Assembly (NCBI RefSeq): GCF_002975405.1
Contig: NZ_PCPS01000001.1
Location: 1,240,001-1,304,000, forward strand
Direction: 5' to 3'
Length of the DNA: 64,000 bases
Source: Arthrobacter sp. MYb229
GTDB lineage: Bacteria > Actinomycetota > Actinomycetes > Actinomycetales > Micrococcaceae
This document shows positions 34,439 through 44,326 of this stretch, piece by piece. The stretch's first letter is position 1. Each line of letters starts with the position of its first letter. Both the position numbers and the translations under genes were made by a program. The notes under the pieces are model-generated. The model saw only the letters and a program-made list of their open reading frames with translations, was not told the origin of the DNA and made no database searches.

Positions 34439-35647
34439 TCAGGAAGACATGGCTTTCTGCAGTTTCGGTTCCAACGCTTCCTTGACTCCCCTGGCAAGGT
34501 AATACACACCGTCCGAGTACCAGAAGAACATGAGACCCCGGCGCAGCGGCTTAGGTATACGGGACAGGCTTGGCGAAGTCTTCATCGCCCGGTTTGCGAT
34601 GGCTCCGGCGGCCAGGACGGCCACGCTGGAGGAAATCAACGCCCGCGGGCTCCACCCGGTGCGGGAGAGCAAACCCATCAGGCCGGTGGCCTCGCGTTCG
34701 AACTCTTCGAAGGTGACTCGGATCGAGTTCAGCACCCCGTGGACATGGATTTCCCGTGCGTCCTCGGGAACCGGTGCGCCCGAGAGGAAGTCGATGCTCC
34801 GCGGGTCATAACCATGAAGAGTCAGGAACCTTTTGAGATTGTTCGCCGAGCGTGGCGCGCGCAGAATCGATTTTGCTTCTTCCCGCGCCGGTCCGGCTGC
34901 CAGCAGCTGATCCACGATCTCATAGTCGTCCGCGTAGACCCCGTCGTTCCACTCGTCCATAGCATGCAACAGCAACTGCGCATCGCTGCCGGTACTGGCC
35001 TCCAGGATCCTCATGCGTTCCAGATCGATCTGGTAGGACACGTGGTCGGGCAAGAGCTGCGGACGCAGCGGGCCTTTGGAGTGGATCGATGCGGTGAGCA
35101 CGCTGCCGCTGCGCGTCAGCGTCAGGTACGGCCGGCTGGACCGCGAGATGTTGGGCTCTTCCAATGGATTACTGGGCAGGACCGTCAGCCCGGCGAGATT
35201 TCTGAACACCGTGAAGGTATTGCCTTCGAGGCGCGGGGAAAGTGTCAGATCCGAGACTTTCAGGGTAGCGCCCTGGAATAACTGCGCGTCCGGAGCGTAC
35301 TGGCCAAGCTGTTCTTCTCCCGGGACCGGGCCGTCCAATTCCTCGCCGTTGATCAAGACGAATCGCGCACCGCTTGCCGCCTTGAGGTTATGGGCCAGCT
35401 CCGTGAGCCGCGGGCCTTGGATAAGTGCAGCTTCCGGGCCGATCTGGCACAGCACCGGGTCCCGGGCATCGTTCAATGTCGCCAGTTCGGCGAGCACCTC
35501 CGTGGCGTGCTCCCGGGATCTCGCACCGTCGATAAAACCGACGAGCCGGTGTTCGGCGAGGACGGCGTGGACATCGGCGGCCGCTTCAGGCTTTGAACCG
35601 GTGAAGATAAATTCAAGGTTGATAAAGCTGAACTCATTATCGTCCAC
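34439..35647 (-). CDS. Hypothetical protein with C-terminal hydrophobic segment
   Basis: 402 residues, no recognised family. The first about 310 residues are soluble and contain runs such as HRLVGFIDGARSREHATEVL and FTVFRNLAGLTVLPSNPLEE. Near 330-350 there is a hydrophobic stretch (ALISSSVAVLAAGAIANRAM), then a basic segment and FFWYSDGVYYLARGVKEALE. It may associate with the membrane. ATG 35647 has no strong ribosome site. It is flanked by decayed sequences on one side and the second microprotein on the other. Confidence 0.6.
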   Translation of the reverse strand: MDDNEFSFINLEFIFTGSKPEAAADVHAVLAEHRLVGFIDGARSREHATEVLAELATLNDARDPVLCQIGPEAALIQGPRLTELAHNLKAASGARFVLINGEELDGPVPGEEQLGQYAPDAQLFQGATLKVSDLTLSPRLEGNTFTVFRNLAGLTVLPSNPLEEPNISRSSRPYLTLTRSGSVLTASIHSKGPLRPQLLPDHVSYQIDLERMRILEASTGSDAQLLLHAMDEWNDGVYADDYEIVDQLLAAGPAREEAKSILRAPRSANNLKRFLTLHGYDPRSIDFLSGAPVPEDAREIHVHGVLNSIRVTFEEFEREATGLMGLLSRTGWSPRALISSSVAVLAAGAIANRAMKTSPSLSRIPKPLRRGLMFFWYSDGVYYLARGVKEALEPKLQKAMSS

Positions 35648-35899
35648 GATCTAGGACCCCTTTTTCACGCTTTGATCAATCGATTTCTCACTAGTTTAGG
35701 CATGGGCAGGAATCACGCGAAATCCTGTCTCATTCGGGCATGGCCTCGGGGTGAAGCAGATTCGGCCCGCGCTGCGTGCTCGAGAAAATCTTGGAAAGCA
35801 GCAAGCCTCCGCCGGACGGTGGCTGACCGAGAGGCAGAGGCTTGGCTGGGCGCTGTTCTTAGGCCGCTGATTCGCTACCTAAGGATCGGACGCTGATGC

Positions 35900-36028
35900 T
35901 TATTTGGCGTTTTTACGTGCTGATGCGGTGATGGAATCAGCACTCTTCAGCCGCTTCTCGGCGCGTTTTTCCTTGATGGATTTTGCGGGCTTCTTCGCTT
36001 CGCCCTTGCGTGGTGACTTGTCGGACAT
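35900..36028 (-). CDS. Small basic protein, 42 residues (paralogue 2)
   Basis: ATG 36028 to stop at 35900. The N-terminal part MSDKSPRKGEAKKPAKSIKE continues KRAEKRLKSAD and ends RKNAK. It shares most of its first 30 positions with paralogue 1 at 31636-31764, including SPRK, SIKEKRAEKRLK and a C-terminal RK-x-AK. The longer open frame to 36238 is not conserved. The leader hairpin is also conserved. Confidence 0.8.
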   Translation of the reverse strand: MSDKSPRKGEAKKPAKSIKEKRAEKRLKSADSITASARKNAK

Positions 36029-36044
36029 GATGTGCCGCCTAGCT

Positions 36045-36063
36045 GGAAATGCCGTGCACTTCC
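36045..36063 (-). promoter_or_regulatory. Conserved leader hairpin of microprotein paralogue 2
   Basis: In the transcript GGAAGUGC (from 36063-36056) pairs with GCAUUUCC (36052-36045). Relative to paralogue 1 one A-U pair becomes a G-U pair, so base pairing is kept despite a base change. A GGGGTAC block follows upstream near 36078-36084. Confidence 0.6.
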
Positions 36064-36156
36064 AAAATACGGGGAGAGTACCCCTGCCTTCCATCCTACG
36101 GCGCGTGAACTGGCGCCGAAACCAGTGGCTCTGAATACTGGCGTAGCGCAAAGAAA

Positions 36157-36193
36157 ACTGCGCCCCACGAACCGAAGGTCCACGAAGCGCAGT
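36157..36193 (-). terminator. Hairpin downstream of ffh
   Basis: ACTGCGC (36157-36163) and GCGCAGT (36187-36193) pair around a 23-base loop, and on the minus strand TTTTCTTT follows. About 20 bases after the ffh stop. Confidence 0.55.
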
Positions 36194-36212
36194 CTGGTAA
36201 AAAACCGAAGAA

Positions 36213-37778
<1,566 letters not shown>

Positions 37779-38347
37779 GTGCCGGGCACTTCTTTCGATA
37801 GGTCTTACGGTGCGCATAGAAAATCACACAGGACTCGACTTATAAGAATATCAACAAACGAGCCATCGGCTAACCGAACCCGCGTTGATGAGATGAATAT
37901 CTTTGGATCCCCCAGCCCGCAGCAAAGAAGGTTCACCGCGCGGGCCCGCGCGAATCAGGCGCCGAACGACCGGCAAGCGGCGCCGTTCCGCCCCGGGAAT
38001 CGGGACCATGACGCTGGCGGGGCAGCATTCGCTTTTCCGCCGCCCGCCTCATCCCACCTTGGCCCCAAATATTGAGCGGTGCGCGCCGGATAATCGCTTC
38101 TCCATCCTCCTAATTCACGAGGGTGAAATCATTGACGCGATCCATTAGTCCTGAGTATTGTCATAAATTGGCCTGGTCCTCGGGGATATTTGGGAATACG
38201 GCAGGGTAATTTCCGGTAGCGCAACATCGGATTGCTGGTAGATCCTCAAAAGCGAACCAAGGTTTACCACAGCCAAAATCGCCGCAAACGGCCTGCCTGC
38301 TGCATGGGTTGCTTTGGCTCAGAGCCCACTAAGGATACGGAGAATTC
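37779..38347. other. Gene-poor region upstream of ffh
   Basis: About 570 bases with no convincing gene. It holds the ffh promoter region and marks the left border of the accessory island; base composition becomes more AT-rich from about 38090. Confidence 0.5.
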
Positions 38348-38467
38348 ATGGCTGCTTCAGTAGATGAAGACACACCCCTTAATAAAACGATCGCAATTTT
38401 CTGGGCGTTCCTGATTCTGTACTTTGTTCTTGTATTTGTTTCCCCGACGCTCTCGGCGGACATTTAA
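38348..38467 (+). CDS. Small single-pass membrane protein, 39 residues
   Basis: ATG 38348 with GGAG five bases upstream. It begins MAASVDEDTPLNKTIAIFWA, continues with a hydrophobic run FLILYFVLVFV and ends SPTLSADI. The charged N-terminus and single helix resemble small accessory subunits of membrane transporters, but no transporter gene is adjacent. It stands alone in a gene-poor stretch. The good ribosome site and clean topology support a real gene. Confidence 0.55.
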   Translation: MAASVDEDTPLNKTIAIFWAFLILYFVLVFVSPTLSADI

Positions 38468-38867
38468 AGGTTACGGCCCCGACTCTGGGTCAATGCACGA
38501 TGTTGGCACCCGCCATGAAATAAGAGAATTTGCACAGTAGCACACCCAGCAACCTAGAGGAAGCACGAAAACAGAACAGCAGATGCTCTAAAAAGAGGCT
38601 CTCCTTACGAAAATGTGGGTCAGGGAAAATGTGGCAAATAAGAGATTCCGCCAACACAGGGCCAACCACGAGGGCTGGTATGAACGCCAGCGTATTTAAG
38701 TCCGACAGGTGGGTCATTGAAGAGTAAGGCAGGCACAGCAACAGCTAAACACGAAATTGTCTAGAACTCATCGTCAACAGTAACGCTTGTGCTTGCCCTG
38801 CCGTATTGCATCATGAACCCGTTCTGTAGCCGATTCGGGGCACTGATCCACGAGATTATTTACACCC
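38468..38867. other. Gene-poor stretch before the IS remnant
   Basis: About 400 AT-richer bases. Short open frames on both strands have no ribosome site or family resemblance. I see nothing that can be named. Confidence 0.5.
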
Positions 38868-39460
38868 ATCCATGGGGTGCCACCGCCCACGGATCTGCGA
38901 CCGGCTCATCGGCCTAGAACTCGAGGACTTCAACGTGGACGGGTGCATTGTCAAAGCACCGTGCGGTGGTCAGGCCGTCGGGAAGTCCCCGGTAGACCAG
39001 GGCCAGAGAGGCGCCAAAGCTCACGGATGGTCGACGGCCAAACCTTCCCGATCGAGTATGTGATCACTCTTGCTAATCGGCACGGTTTACCCCTATTGCT
39101 CCCGACGCTAGAACGGCCCTTCCGCTTCGCCTATTTCCTGCCAGAGCGCATCACGGTTTACCTCGATGCCCGGGTACGACAGCGCCAAGACCCGCGACAG
39201 ACTCGAATAACTGGGCTGCGACTGGGTACTCAGCACCAAGTACACACACTTGCAGGCCAGAGCCAGATGGGTGGTAGAACGCACCAATTCATGACACAAC
39301 CGATGCTTCAAGAAACTAGGAATCTGCACCGAACGGGTCACCGAGGTTACTGACGCGTTGATCAGCTTTGCGAACAGCATCGTCGTGATCTGCCAGTTGG
39401 TCAAGGAATCCGGGGGACGATATCGCTGGGAATCAAGGCCAAAACGACAGTCTAAATATT
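38868..39460 (+). pseudogene. Decayed IS5-family transposase
   Basis: Pieces of one transposase are spread over two frames: IGLELEDFNVDG-IVKAPCGG and GKSPVDQGQRGAK (38908-39020), then MVDGQTFPIEYVITLANRHG and LPTLERPFRF (39030-39170), then YDSAKTRDRLE-stop-LGCDW, ARWVVERTNS-stop-HNRCFKKLGICTERVTEVTD and ISFANSIVVICQL (39175-39400). The order and motifs match IS5-group DDE transposases. Two frameshifts and two stops (TAA 39208, TGA 39292) make it inactive. Terminal inverted repeats were not identified. It marks the left end of the catabolic island. Confidence 0.8.
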
Positions 39461-39645
39461 CTGCCTCTATTGGCGCAATCAACTTGGACTATCCATGGCA
39501 CAGTTCGGGTCGGCCCAAAGACTACAACAAGAATTCATTCAAACACTGGACCACGCTAAGTTGACCTACTTGATTTTGATCCCTGGGGCCGGAGCCGGGG
39601 TTGCCCTATGGTGCGTGGAAGACCCCGGTGACAACCAATACTCAG

Positions 39646-39972
39646 TTACTCCCCTACCAACATTTTCTTAGTCCCCGACAACCAGGTTCGAATGGTTGTG
39701 GCTCCGCTTTCAGCCGTGTCTGCCCGAGCGGCCGCCCACTCGGGTGAGTTGTAGGCGCGCAGGGCAGCATCCTTATCGGCAAACTCAAGATAGTCGGTTC
39801 CCGCAATTTCCGGGTCACCACCATTTTCGTCCGTGTCGGCCAAGTTGATGGTGTAGCTCATCAGTCCTGGCATCTTACGTGCAATTGGTGCGTGGTGCTC
39901 CAGCCACCAGCGGTGCTGTTCTTCCAAAGTCATCTGGTTCCTGAAAAGGATGATAGCGATTTTGACGCTCAT
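39646..39972 (-). CDS. EthD-like small protein
   Basis: 108 residues from ATG 39972 (AGGAAAATC before it); a longer frame into the binding-protein gene is not credible. MSVKIAIILFRNQMTLEEQH, then WWLEHHAPIARKMPGLMSY and EWAAARADTAESG match the EthD/dimeric alpha-beta-barrel family. Such proteins occur beside ether- and carbonyl-degrading enzymes or act as small decarboxylases or isomerases. It is the last gene of the catabolic cluster, 47 bases after the third binding protein, and may act on a pathway intermediate (inference). Confidence 0.82.
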   Translation of the reverse strand: MSVKIAIILFRNQMTLEEQHRWWLEHHAPIARKMPGLMSYTINLADTDENGGDPEIAGTDYLEFADKDAALRAYNSPEWAAARADTAESGATTIRTWLSGTKKMLVGE

Positions 39973-40019
39973 GATTTTCCTAGGGGTCGGTAGTTGATTA
40001 GACAGGTAATACTTGGGAG

Positions 40020-41093
40020 CTAGTTTTGGCAGCCGGTGGACAAGTACTCTTCCAGCGGAGCTGGATCGATCATTGAATCCAGTTCTTGGGTGGTGAACGC
40101 TTGGTCGAACACCTCCGCCTCGACCAGGGCCTCGCTGGCAAGGGACAGCCGCTTTGCCAATCCTGTTTCCGCGTTGGTCAACGACCACGGCGAATCCTCA
40201 CTGAGTTGTTCTTCCAGACCCGGGATAGCGAGGGTATCATAGGTTTGCTGGGCAATTTTAGGAGTGAGACCCAGTTCTTGTTGCAAGGTTTCCGGCCCAA
40301 GTTGTGGTTCCTGACGTGCAACTTCCAAAGAGCGCTGATGCACATCGATGAGTTTGCAGGCCACATCGGGATGCTGTGCGGCGAAGGCCGGGCGGATCGC
40401 CATATTGGTTGCACAGAGCCCTGCACCGCCTTGGTAATCGGCATCCCAATTCACAATCTTGTACCCGGCCTGTTCCAAAGCGATACTCCACGGACCCCAG
40501 ATGAACGTACCGTCGATATCCCCGCTGTCCAGTGCTGTCTGCAGGATGTTGGGATCAACATTGACAATATTCAAGCTCCCGGGCTCAAGTCCCGCTGCTT
40601 GTGCTGCCGTCACTGCCGAGATGTGTGCGCAGGATGCCGTAGGCACCCCAATGGTGTCCAGCTTGTCCAGATCCTCATAGGACTGCACTTCCGAGTTCTC
40701 CGGGACGATAAACCCTTCCTGACTGGAAGAATCCAAAGGGGTGAGGATGTATGTCAGCTCAATCCCTTGTCGCACAGCAAATAACGTGGCCAACCCGGTA
40801 AACACCGAATCGACACTCCCGCTTTCCAAAGCAGCAATAAGTGGCGCACCGCTGTTGAAGGAGATGAACTCCGGGTCCAGCCCTGCTTCCTCGTAGAGTT
40901 CTCGCTCCCGTGCAATATACGCGGGCCAGTAGTTCGAGGATGGTAGTCCAACTCGGATAGGTGTCAACTCTGCGGACTGTGTTCCCTCATCCGTTGATCC
41001 ACCACAACCGGCCAACAAGCTGGTAGCCAGCGTTGCAGCTACCGTCAGCGCAAACCCGCGACGGGTTTTTCGTGCCTTAGAAAGATATTCCAT
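40020..41093 (-). CDS. NitT/TauT-type substrate-binding lipoprotein (third copy)
   Basis: 357 residues. Signal peptide with lipobox LLAGC (Cys 30) and a bilobed periplasmic-binding fold of the SsuA/TauA/NrtA class: IRVGLPSSNYWPAYIARERE, GAPLIAALESGSVDSVFTGL, TIGVPTASCAHISAV. It is related to, but clearly more distant than, the tandem pair at 50720-52827. It lies downstream of the GntR gene. It could feed the same permease with another ligand. Confidence 0.88.
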   Translation of the reverse strand: MEYLSKARKTRRGFALTVAATLATSLLAGCGGSTDEGTQSAELTPIRVGLPSSNYWPAYIARERELYEEAGLDPEFISFNSGAPLIAALESGSVDSVFTGLATLFAVRQGIELTYILTPLDSSSQEGFIVPENSEVQSYEDLDKLDTIGVPTASCAHISAVTAAQAAGLEPGSLNIVNVDPNILQTALDSGDIDGTFIWGPWSIALEQAGYKIVNWDADYQGGAGLCATNMAIRPAFAAQHPDVACKLIDVHQRSLEVARQEPQLGPETLQQELGLTPKIAQQTYDTLAIPGLEEQLSEDSPWSLTNAETGLAKRLSLASEALVEAEVFDQAFTTQELDSMIDPAPLEEYLSTGCQN

Positions 41094-41181
41094 TATTCAA
41101 AGCTCCCTTGAAATGTAGCTTTTAGGTACGACGAAGCGACCGTCGACCATCCGGCCGACAATGAATTGAAAGCGGTATTAG

Positions 41182-41964
41182 TTACTTGTCGCTGCGACTA
41201 AAGGTGTAGGAAATGTTCTGCGGAATCTCCGTGGCGACTTCAGCTTGCAGTTCGAAAGCCTCCGGCAAGAAATGCGTCACCGTGCACTCGAGGAACTCAC
41301 CAGTGTCACTAAATGTCATGCGCTGCAAGCGCGGAACATAGGTCAGTTCGCTGACATCCAGCAGCACACGAATCTCTTCTCGAGGAGGCACCAAGGTTAC
41401 TTGCAGCTGTGCGGTCTTGAAGGTCTTTCCCACTTGCTCCTGCAAAACCTGATACACCGGGTGGTTTTGCAGGTCAGCAATTGTGACCTCGGCACCGATG
41501 TTCCATGGGAGGTAGATCTCCGCCACCGCGACACGCAGTCCGTCCGCACTGTAAATCCGCCGGGCCAAAAGGAACGAGTCGCTGAGCTCCCTGATCCTCT
41601 CGGGCACCTCTTCTTTAGAGTCCAGCCAGGCAAACGCTTGAAGTGAGACGGAGGGACAGATCCCTGCAGCGGTGAACGACTCGACAAACGGTGCCAGCTT
41701 CGTCACGCTTTGGACCGGCCGGTTGCCAAGTACGAAGGTCCCCTTGCCTTGACGGCGAATCAACAGACCCTGTTCCACCAGCTGCTGCACCGCGCGTCGA
41801 ACCGTAGTACGGCTGAGCCCGGATTCTTTGATGATGTCTTCCTCGGTACGAAACCGGTCCCCTGGACTCATTCCGTCGAGTTCGTCACCTAACTGGACGG
41901 CAAGCTGCGCATAGACCGCTACCGGACTATCGCGTTTGATCGCATTCGCCAAGATTACCTTCAC
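41182..41964 (-). CDS. GntR/HutC-family regulator with UTRA domain
   Basis: 260 residues. An N-terminal winged helix (YAQLAVQLGDELDGMSPGDR, EEDIIKESGLSRTTVRRAVQ, LVEQGLLIRRQGKGTFV) precedes a UTRA ligand-binding domain (about 90-240, SFLLARRIYSADGLRVAVAE). UTRA regulators are usually released from DNA by a pathway metabolite. A 17-base motif containing two GTATC half-sites lies 14 bases before its start and recurs in front of the ABC operon, so it probably controls itself and the cluster. Confidence 0.92.
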   Translation of the reverse strand: MKVILANAIKRDSPVAVYAQLAVQLGDELDGMSPGDRFRTEEDIIKESGLSRTTVRRAVQQLVEQGLLIRRQGKGTFVLGNRPVQSVTKLAPFVESFTAAGICPSVSLQAFAWLDSKEEVPERIRELSDSFLLARRIYSADGLRVAVAEIYLPWNIGAEVTIADLQNHPVYQVLQEQVGKTFKTAQLQVTLVPPREEIRVLLDVSELTYVPRLQRMTFSDTGEFLECTVTHFLPEAFELQAEVATEIPQNISYTFSRSDK

Positions 41965-41977
41965 CTCATTTGTCCTA

Positions 41978-41994
41978 CGTATCCAAATTGTATC
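41978..41994. promoter_or_regulatory. Candidate operator of the GntR/UTRA regulator (site 1)
   Basis: CGTATCCAAATTGTATC just upstream of the regulator start. The reverse complement of 53712-53727 is CGTATCTAAATGTATC, the same pattern with one base less. A wider CCAAAT-N8-ATTTGG inverted repeat overlaps this site. Confidence 0.55.
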
Positions 41995-42027
41995 GGATTT
42001 GGTGTAATCGCTTTTTGTGGCGACTAT

Positions 42028-42828
42028 TTAGTCCTCCGTTCTAGCCAAACCGTCGGTGGCCGTCCACCCGCCATCAACCATCAAAGTTGCACCGGTCACG
42101 AACCCACCGGCGTCGGAAGCCAGTAGCAGCACCGGGCCCACGAAGTCCTCTGCGGTGGCCCAGCGGCGAAGCATCGAACGCTGCGTGACAATGTCCACCC
42201 ACTCCTGTTTGGACCGCACATCAGCGGTTAGCGGAGTGGCCACTGGTGACGGGGCCACGGTGTTGACCCGCACACCTTGCGGTCCAAGTTCCACAGCGAG
42301 GGACTTCATCACCGCCACCACTGCGGCTTTGGTTGCCGAATACATGCCCGAGGCGGGTTCCACGACGAACGCGCGGATACTGGAGAAAGCGATGATGCTC
42401 CCCTTACCGCGTTTGGCCATGTTCGCACCGAACGCCCGCGCTAACAGCAGCGTGTACTTCACGTTCATCGCCAACTGAAAATCGATTTCACTTTCACTTT
42501 GGTCCATGAGCTTTTTGCGCACCATCACCGCCGGCATAATCACCAGCACTTCGGCATCACTGTGGCGTTCGGCCAAATCCTCAATGGCCTCGGTGTTCAA
42601 CATATCGCAAGCCTCGGCCGAGCTCTGTTTCCCGTCCTGGGTGATTGCTTCCACCGCGCTCTGGGCGATTTCTTCGGTACGGTCCACGCAGACCACTTGG
42701 GCCCCATGGGCCGCAAAACCGCGGGCGAGGGTAAGTCCAATGCCGCCGCCGGCACCGACCACCACGGCTTTGCGACCGTTCAGTTGGAACAGCTGGCCAA
42801 GGTCCTGTTTTGCTGAAAGAGTTTGCAT
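42028..42828 (-). CDS. Short-chain dehydrogenase/reductase
   Basis: 266 residues, NAD(P)-dependent oxidoreductase. Cofactor motif GAGGGIGLTLARGFA (about residues 25-40), the substitute NNAG-like segment VLVIMPAVMVRKKL, active site Ser in FSSIRAFVVEP, and YSATK with catalytic Tyr and Lys. The C-terminal GFVTGATLMVDGGW is standard. Asp in VCVDRTEE suggests NAD preference. Its ATG overlaps the stop of the carboxyltransferase gene by one base, so it belongs to the pathway operon and likely oxidises a hydroxy intermediate. Confidence 0.93.
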   Translation of the reverse strand: MQTLSAKQDLGQLFQLNGRKAVVVGAGGGIGLTLARGFAAHGAQVVCVDRTEEIAQSAVEAITQDGKQSSAEACDMLNTEAIEDLAERHSDAEVLVIMPAVMVRKKLMDQSESEIDFQLAMNVKYTLLLARAFGANMAKRGKGSIIAFSSIRAFVVEPASGMYSATKAAVVAVMKSLAVELGPQGVRVNTVAPSPVATPLTADVRSKQEWVDIVTQRSMLRRWATAEDFVGPVLLLASDAGGFVTGATLMVDGGWTATDGLARTED

Positions 42829-44318
42829 CAGTGCTCCTGAATTTTCGTGGTTTTATTGTAATTGATGCCAAGCGGCTTGGACTTGTGGCTATAACTGAAT
42901 TGGCTAATCGAGGGGTTGTTGACCACCCCGGCCACCAATAAGGAGAAGGCATTCTTGGGGGTGGAGCGGTAGCCGTCCCAATCCAGCTTGTTCCAGCTGG
43001 AAAGGATCGGTTTGGAGTAGAACAGCGCCAACGCCAAGGCCTCGTCATCGGCAAAGGGGCCGTTTTTGGCACGGAAGGACTCCACCATGGGTTCAAGGAT
43101 TTCGCCGGGTCGCTGGGTGATGGCTTCCTCACCGCGAGTGACTTTGTCCAGCACGTTGGGATCTACCGGCCCCGGTGTCTGCCCGTAGTAGCCCAACAGG
43201 TAACTGCGGATCTCGTCGGGAACTACCGAGTAGCGGTCCCCAGTCACCACGTTGAGCACCGATTGGATCCCCACATACTGTGCCATGGGGCTGACCAGCA
43301 ACGGATAACCCAGTTCGGCCCGGACCCGACCCACTTCTTCCAAAACTTCCGGAAGCCGGTGAACCATCCCCTGGTCGGTAAGTTGCTGGCGTAGATTGCT
43401 GAGCATCCCTCCGGGGACTTGATGGACCAGCATCTCCGGGTCATCAAGTATCGGGTGGGAGGTAGGCATGCCGCGGCGACGAGCCAGTCCCACAAAGTAG
43501 GACTCCATTTCCTTTAGTGCTTGCTTATCGATATCCACCTGGAATCCGCGACTTTCAAGCTCTTCAATGAGGAACTCGTGTGACGGGTGCGAGGTGCCCC
43601 AGGCAAAGGGTGGAACCGCGCCGTGGAATACGTCGGGTCCGGCATCCCCTAGGTCCATCGCGGCCCGGTGAACATCCGGAGCGGTACCCGTCGAAGCGTG
43701 GCAATGCAGTTGCAGGGTCTGCCCCTTGAGGACCTGGCGCATCCGTAGCAGCAAGCTGCTGGCACGCTGCGCGGTGAGCAACCCGCTGGGGTCCTTCAAA
43801 GAAATGGCGTCCACCCCCATCTCCACCAGTTCCTTAGTCTTCTCAATGAAATGCTCATCGGTATGGTATGGACTAATAGTGAAGGTCACCGACCCGATAA
43901 TGTACAGCCCCAACTCCTTGGCCACCTGCGCGCTGAACACTAGGTTGCGCATGTCGTTGAGCGGGTCGAAGAGCATCACCGAATCGATCCCAGCCCGAGC
44001 AAAGGTCTGCAAGGTCAGGTGAGCTACGTCGTCGGGGTATTGTGTCCAGCGGAAGACGCTCTGCCCACGGGAGTTGAAGTTCAGCCGGGTGTTTGGCATC
44101 AGCTGACGCAGGATTCGGATTCTTTCGAACGGATCTTCCTGAAGATACATGATGCTGGTATCGATGGCCGCCCCACCGGTGACATCGACAACGTCGAATC
44201 CGGCGCGTTCCATGGTGCTGGCGATCGGCACGATTTCGTGGGTCGACAACCGTGTTGCCCAGAGGCACTGGGCTCCATCACGGATCGTAATGTCTTCAAG
44301 CCTGATAATTTTGGCCAT
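42828..44318 (-). CDS. Biotin-dependent carboxyltransferase subunit (transcarboxylase 5S / pyruvate carboxylase B type)
   Basis: 496 residues. HMGL-like TIM barrel (about 5-270) plus the PYC_OADA domain (about 290-460). D14 in TIRDGAQCLWATR, K175 in ISLKDPSGLL (the carbamylated metal-ligand Lys of this family) and H205/H207 in LQLHCHAST are present. The family signature RDAHQSL is changed to RDGAQCL, and LQMLLRGQN to LNFNSRGQS, so the keto-acid pocket differs from pyruvate enzymes. There is no biotin domain; the separate carrier at 45709 is the partner. It would move CO2 between carboxybiotin and an unknown keto substrate. Confidence 0.88.
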   Translation of the reverse strand: MAKIIRLEDITIRDGAQCLWATRLSTHEIVPIASTMERAGFDVVDVTGGAAIDTSIMYLQEDPFERIRILRQLMPNTRLNFNSRGQSVFRWTQYPDDVAHLTLQTFARAGIDSVMLFDPLNDMRNLVFSAQVAKELGLYIIGSVTFTISPYHTDEHFIEKTKELVEMGVDAISLKDPSGLLTAQRASSLLLRMRQVLKGQTLQLHCHASTGTAPDVHRAAMDLGDAGPDVFHGAVPPFAWGTSHPSHEFLIEELESRGFQVDIDKQALKEMESYFVGLARRRGMPTSHPILDDPEMLVHQVPGGMLSNLRQQLTDQGMVHRLPEVLEEVGRVRAELGYPLLVSPMAQYVGIQSVLNVVTGDRYSVVPDEIRSYLLGYYGQTPGPVDPNVLDKVTRGEEAITQRPGEILEPMVESFRAKNGPFADDEALALALFYSKPILSSWNKLDWDGYRSTPKNAFSLLVAGVVNNPSISQFSYSHKSKPLGINYNKTTKIQEH

Positions 44319-44326
44319 GTTCTTTC

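Noticed and set aside
39675-39705. A GGTTCGAAT sequence that looks like a tRNA T-loop
   Set aside because: No acceptor or anticodon arms can be formed around it and it lies inside the EthD-like coding sequence. I found no tRNA or rRNA gene in the window.
40020-40188. A longer EthD-like frame starting at 40188
   Set aside because: Its first 72 codons overlap the binding-lipoprotein gene in another frame; the ATG at 39972 has a ribosome site and family match.
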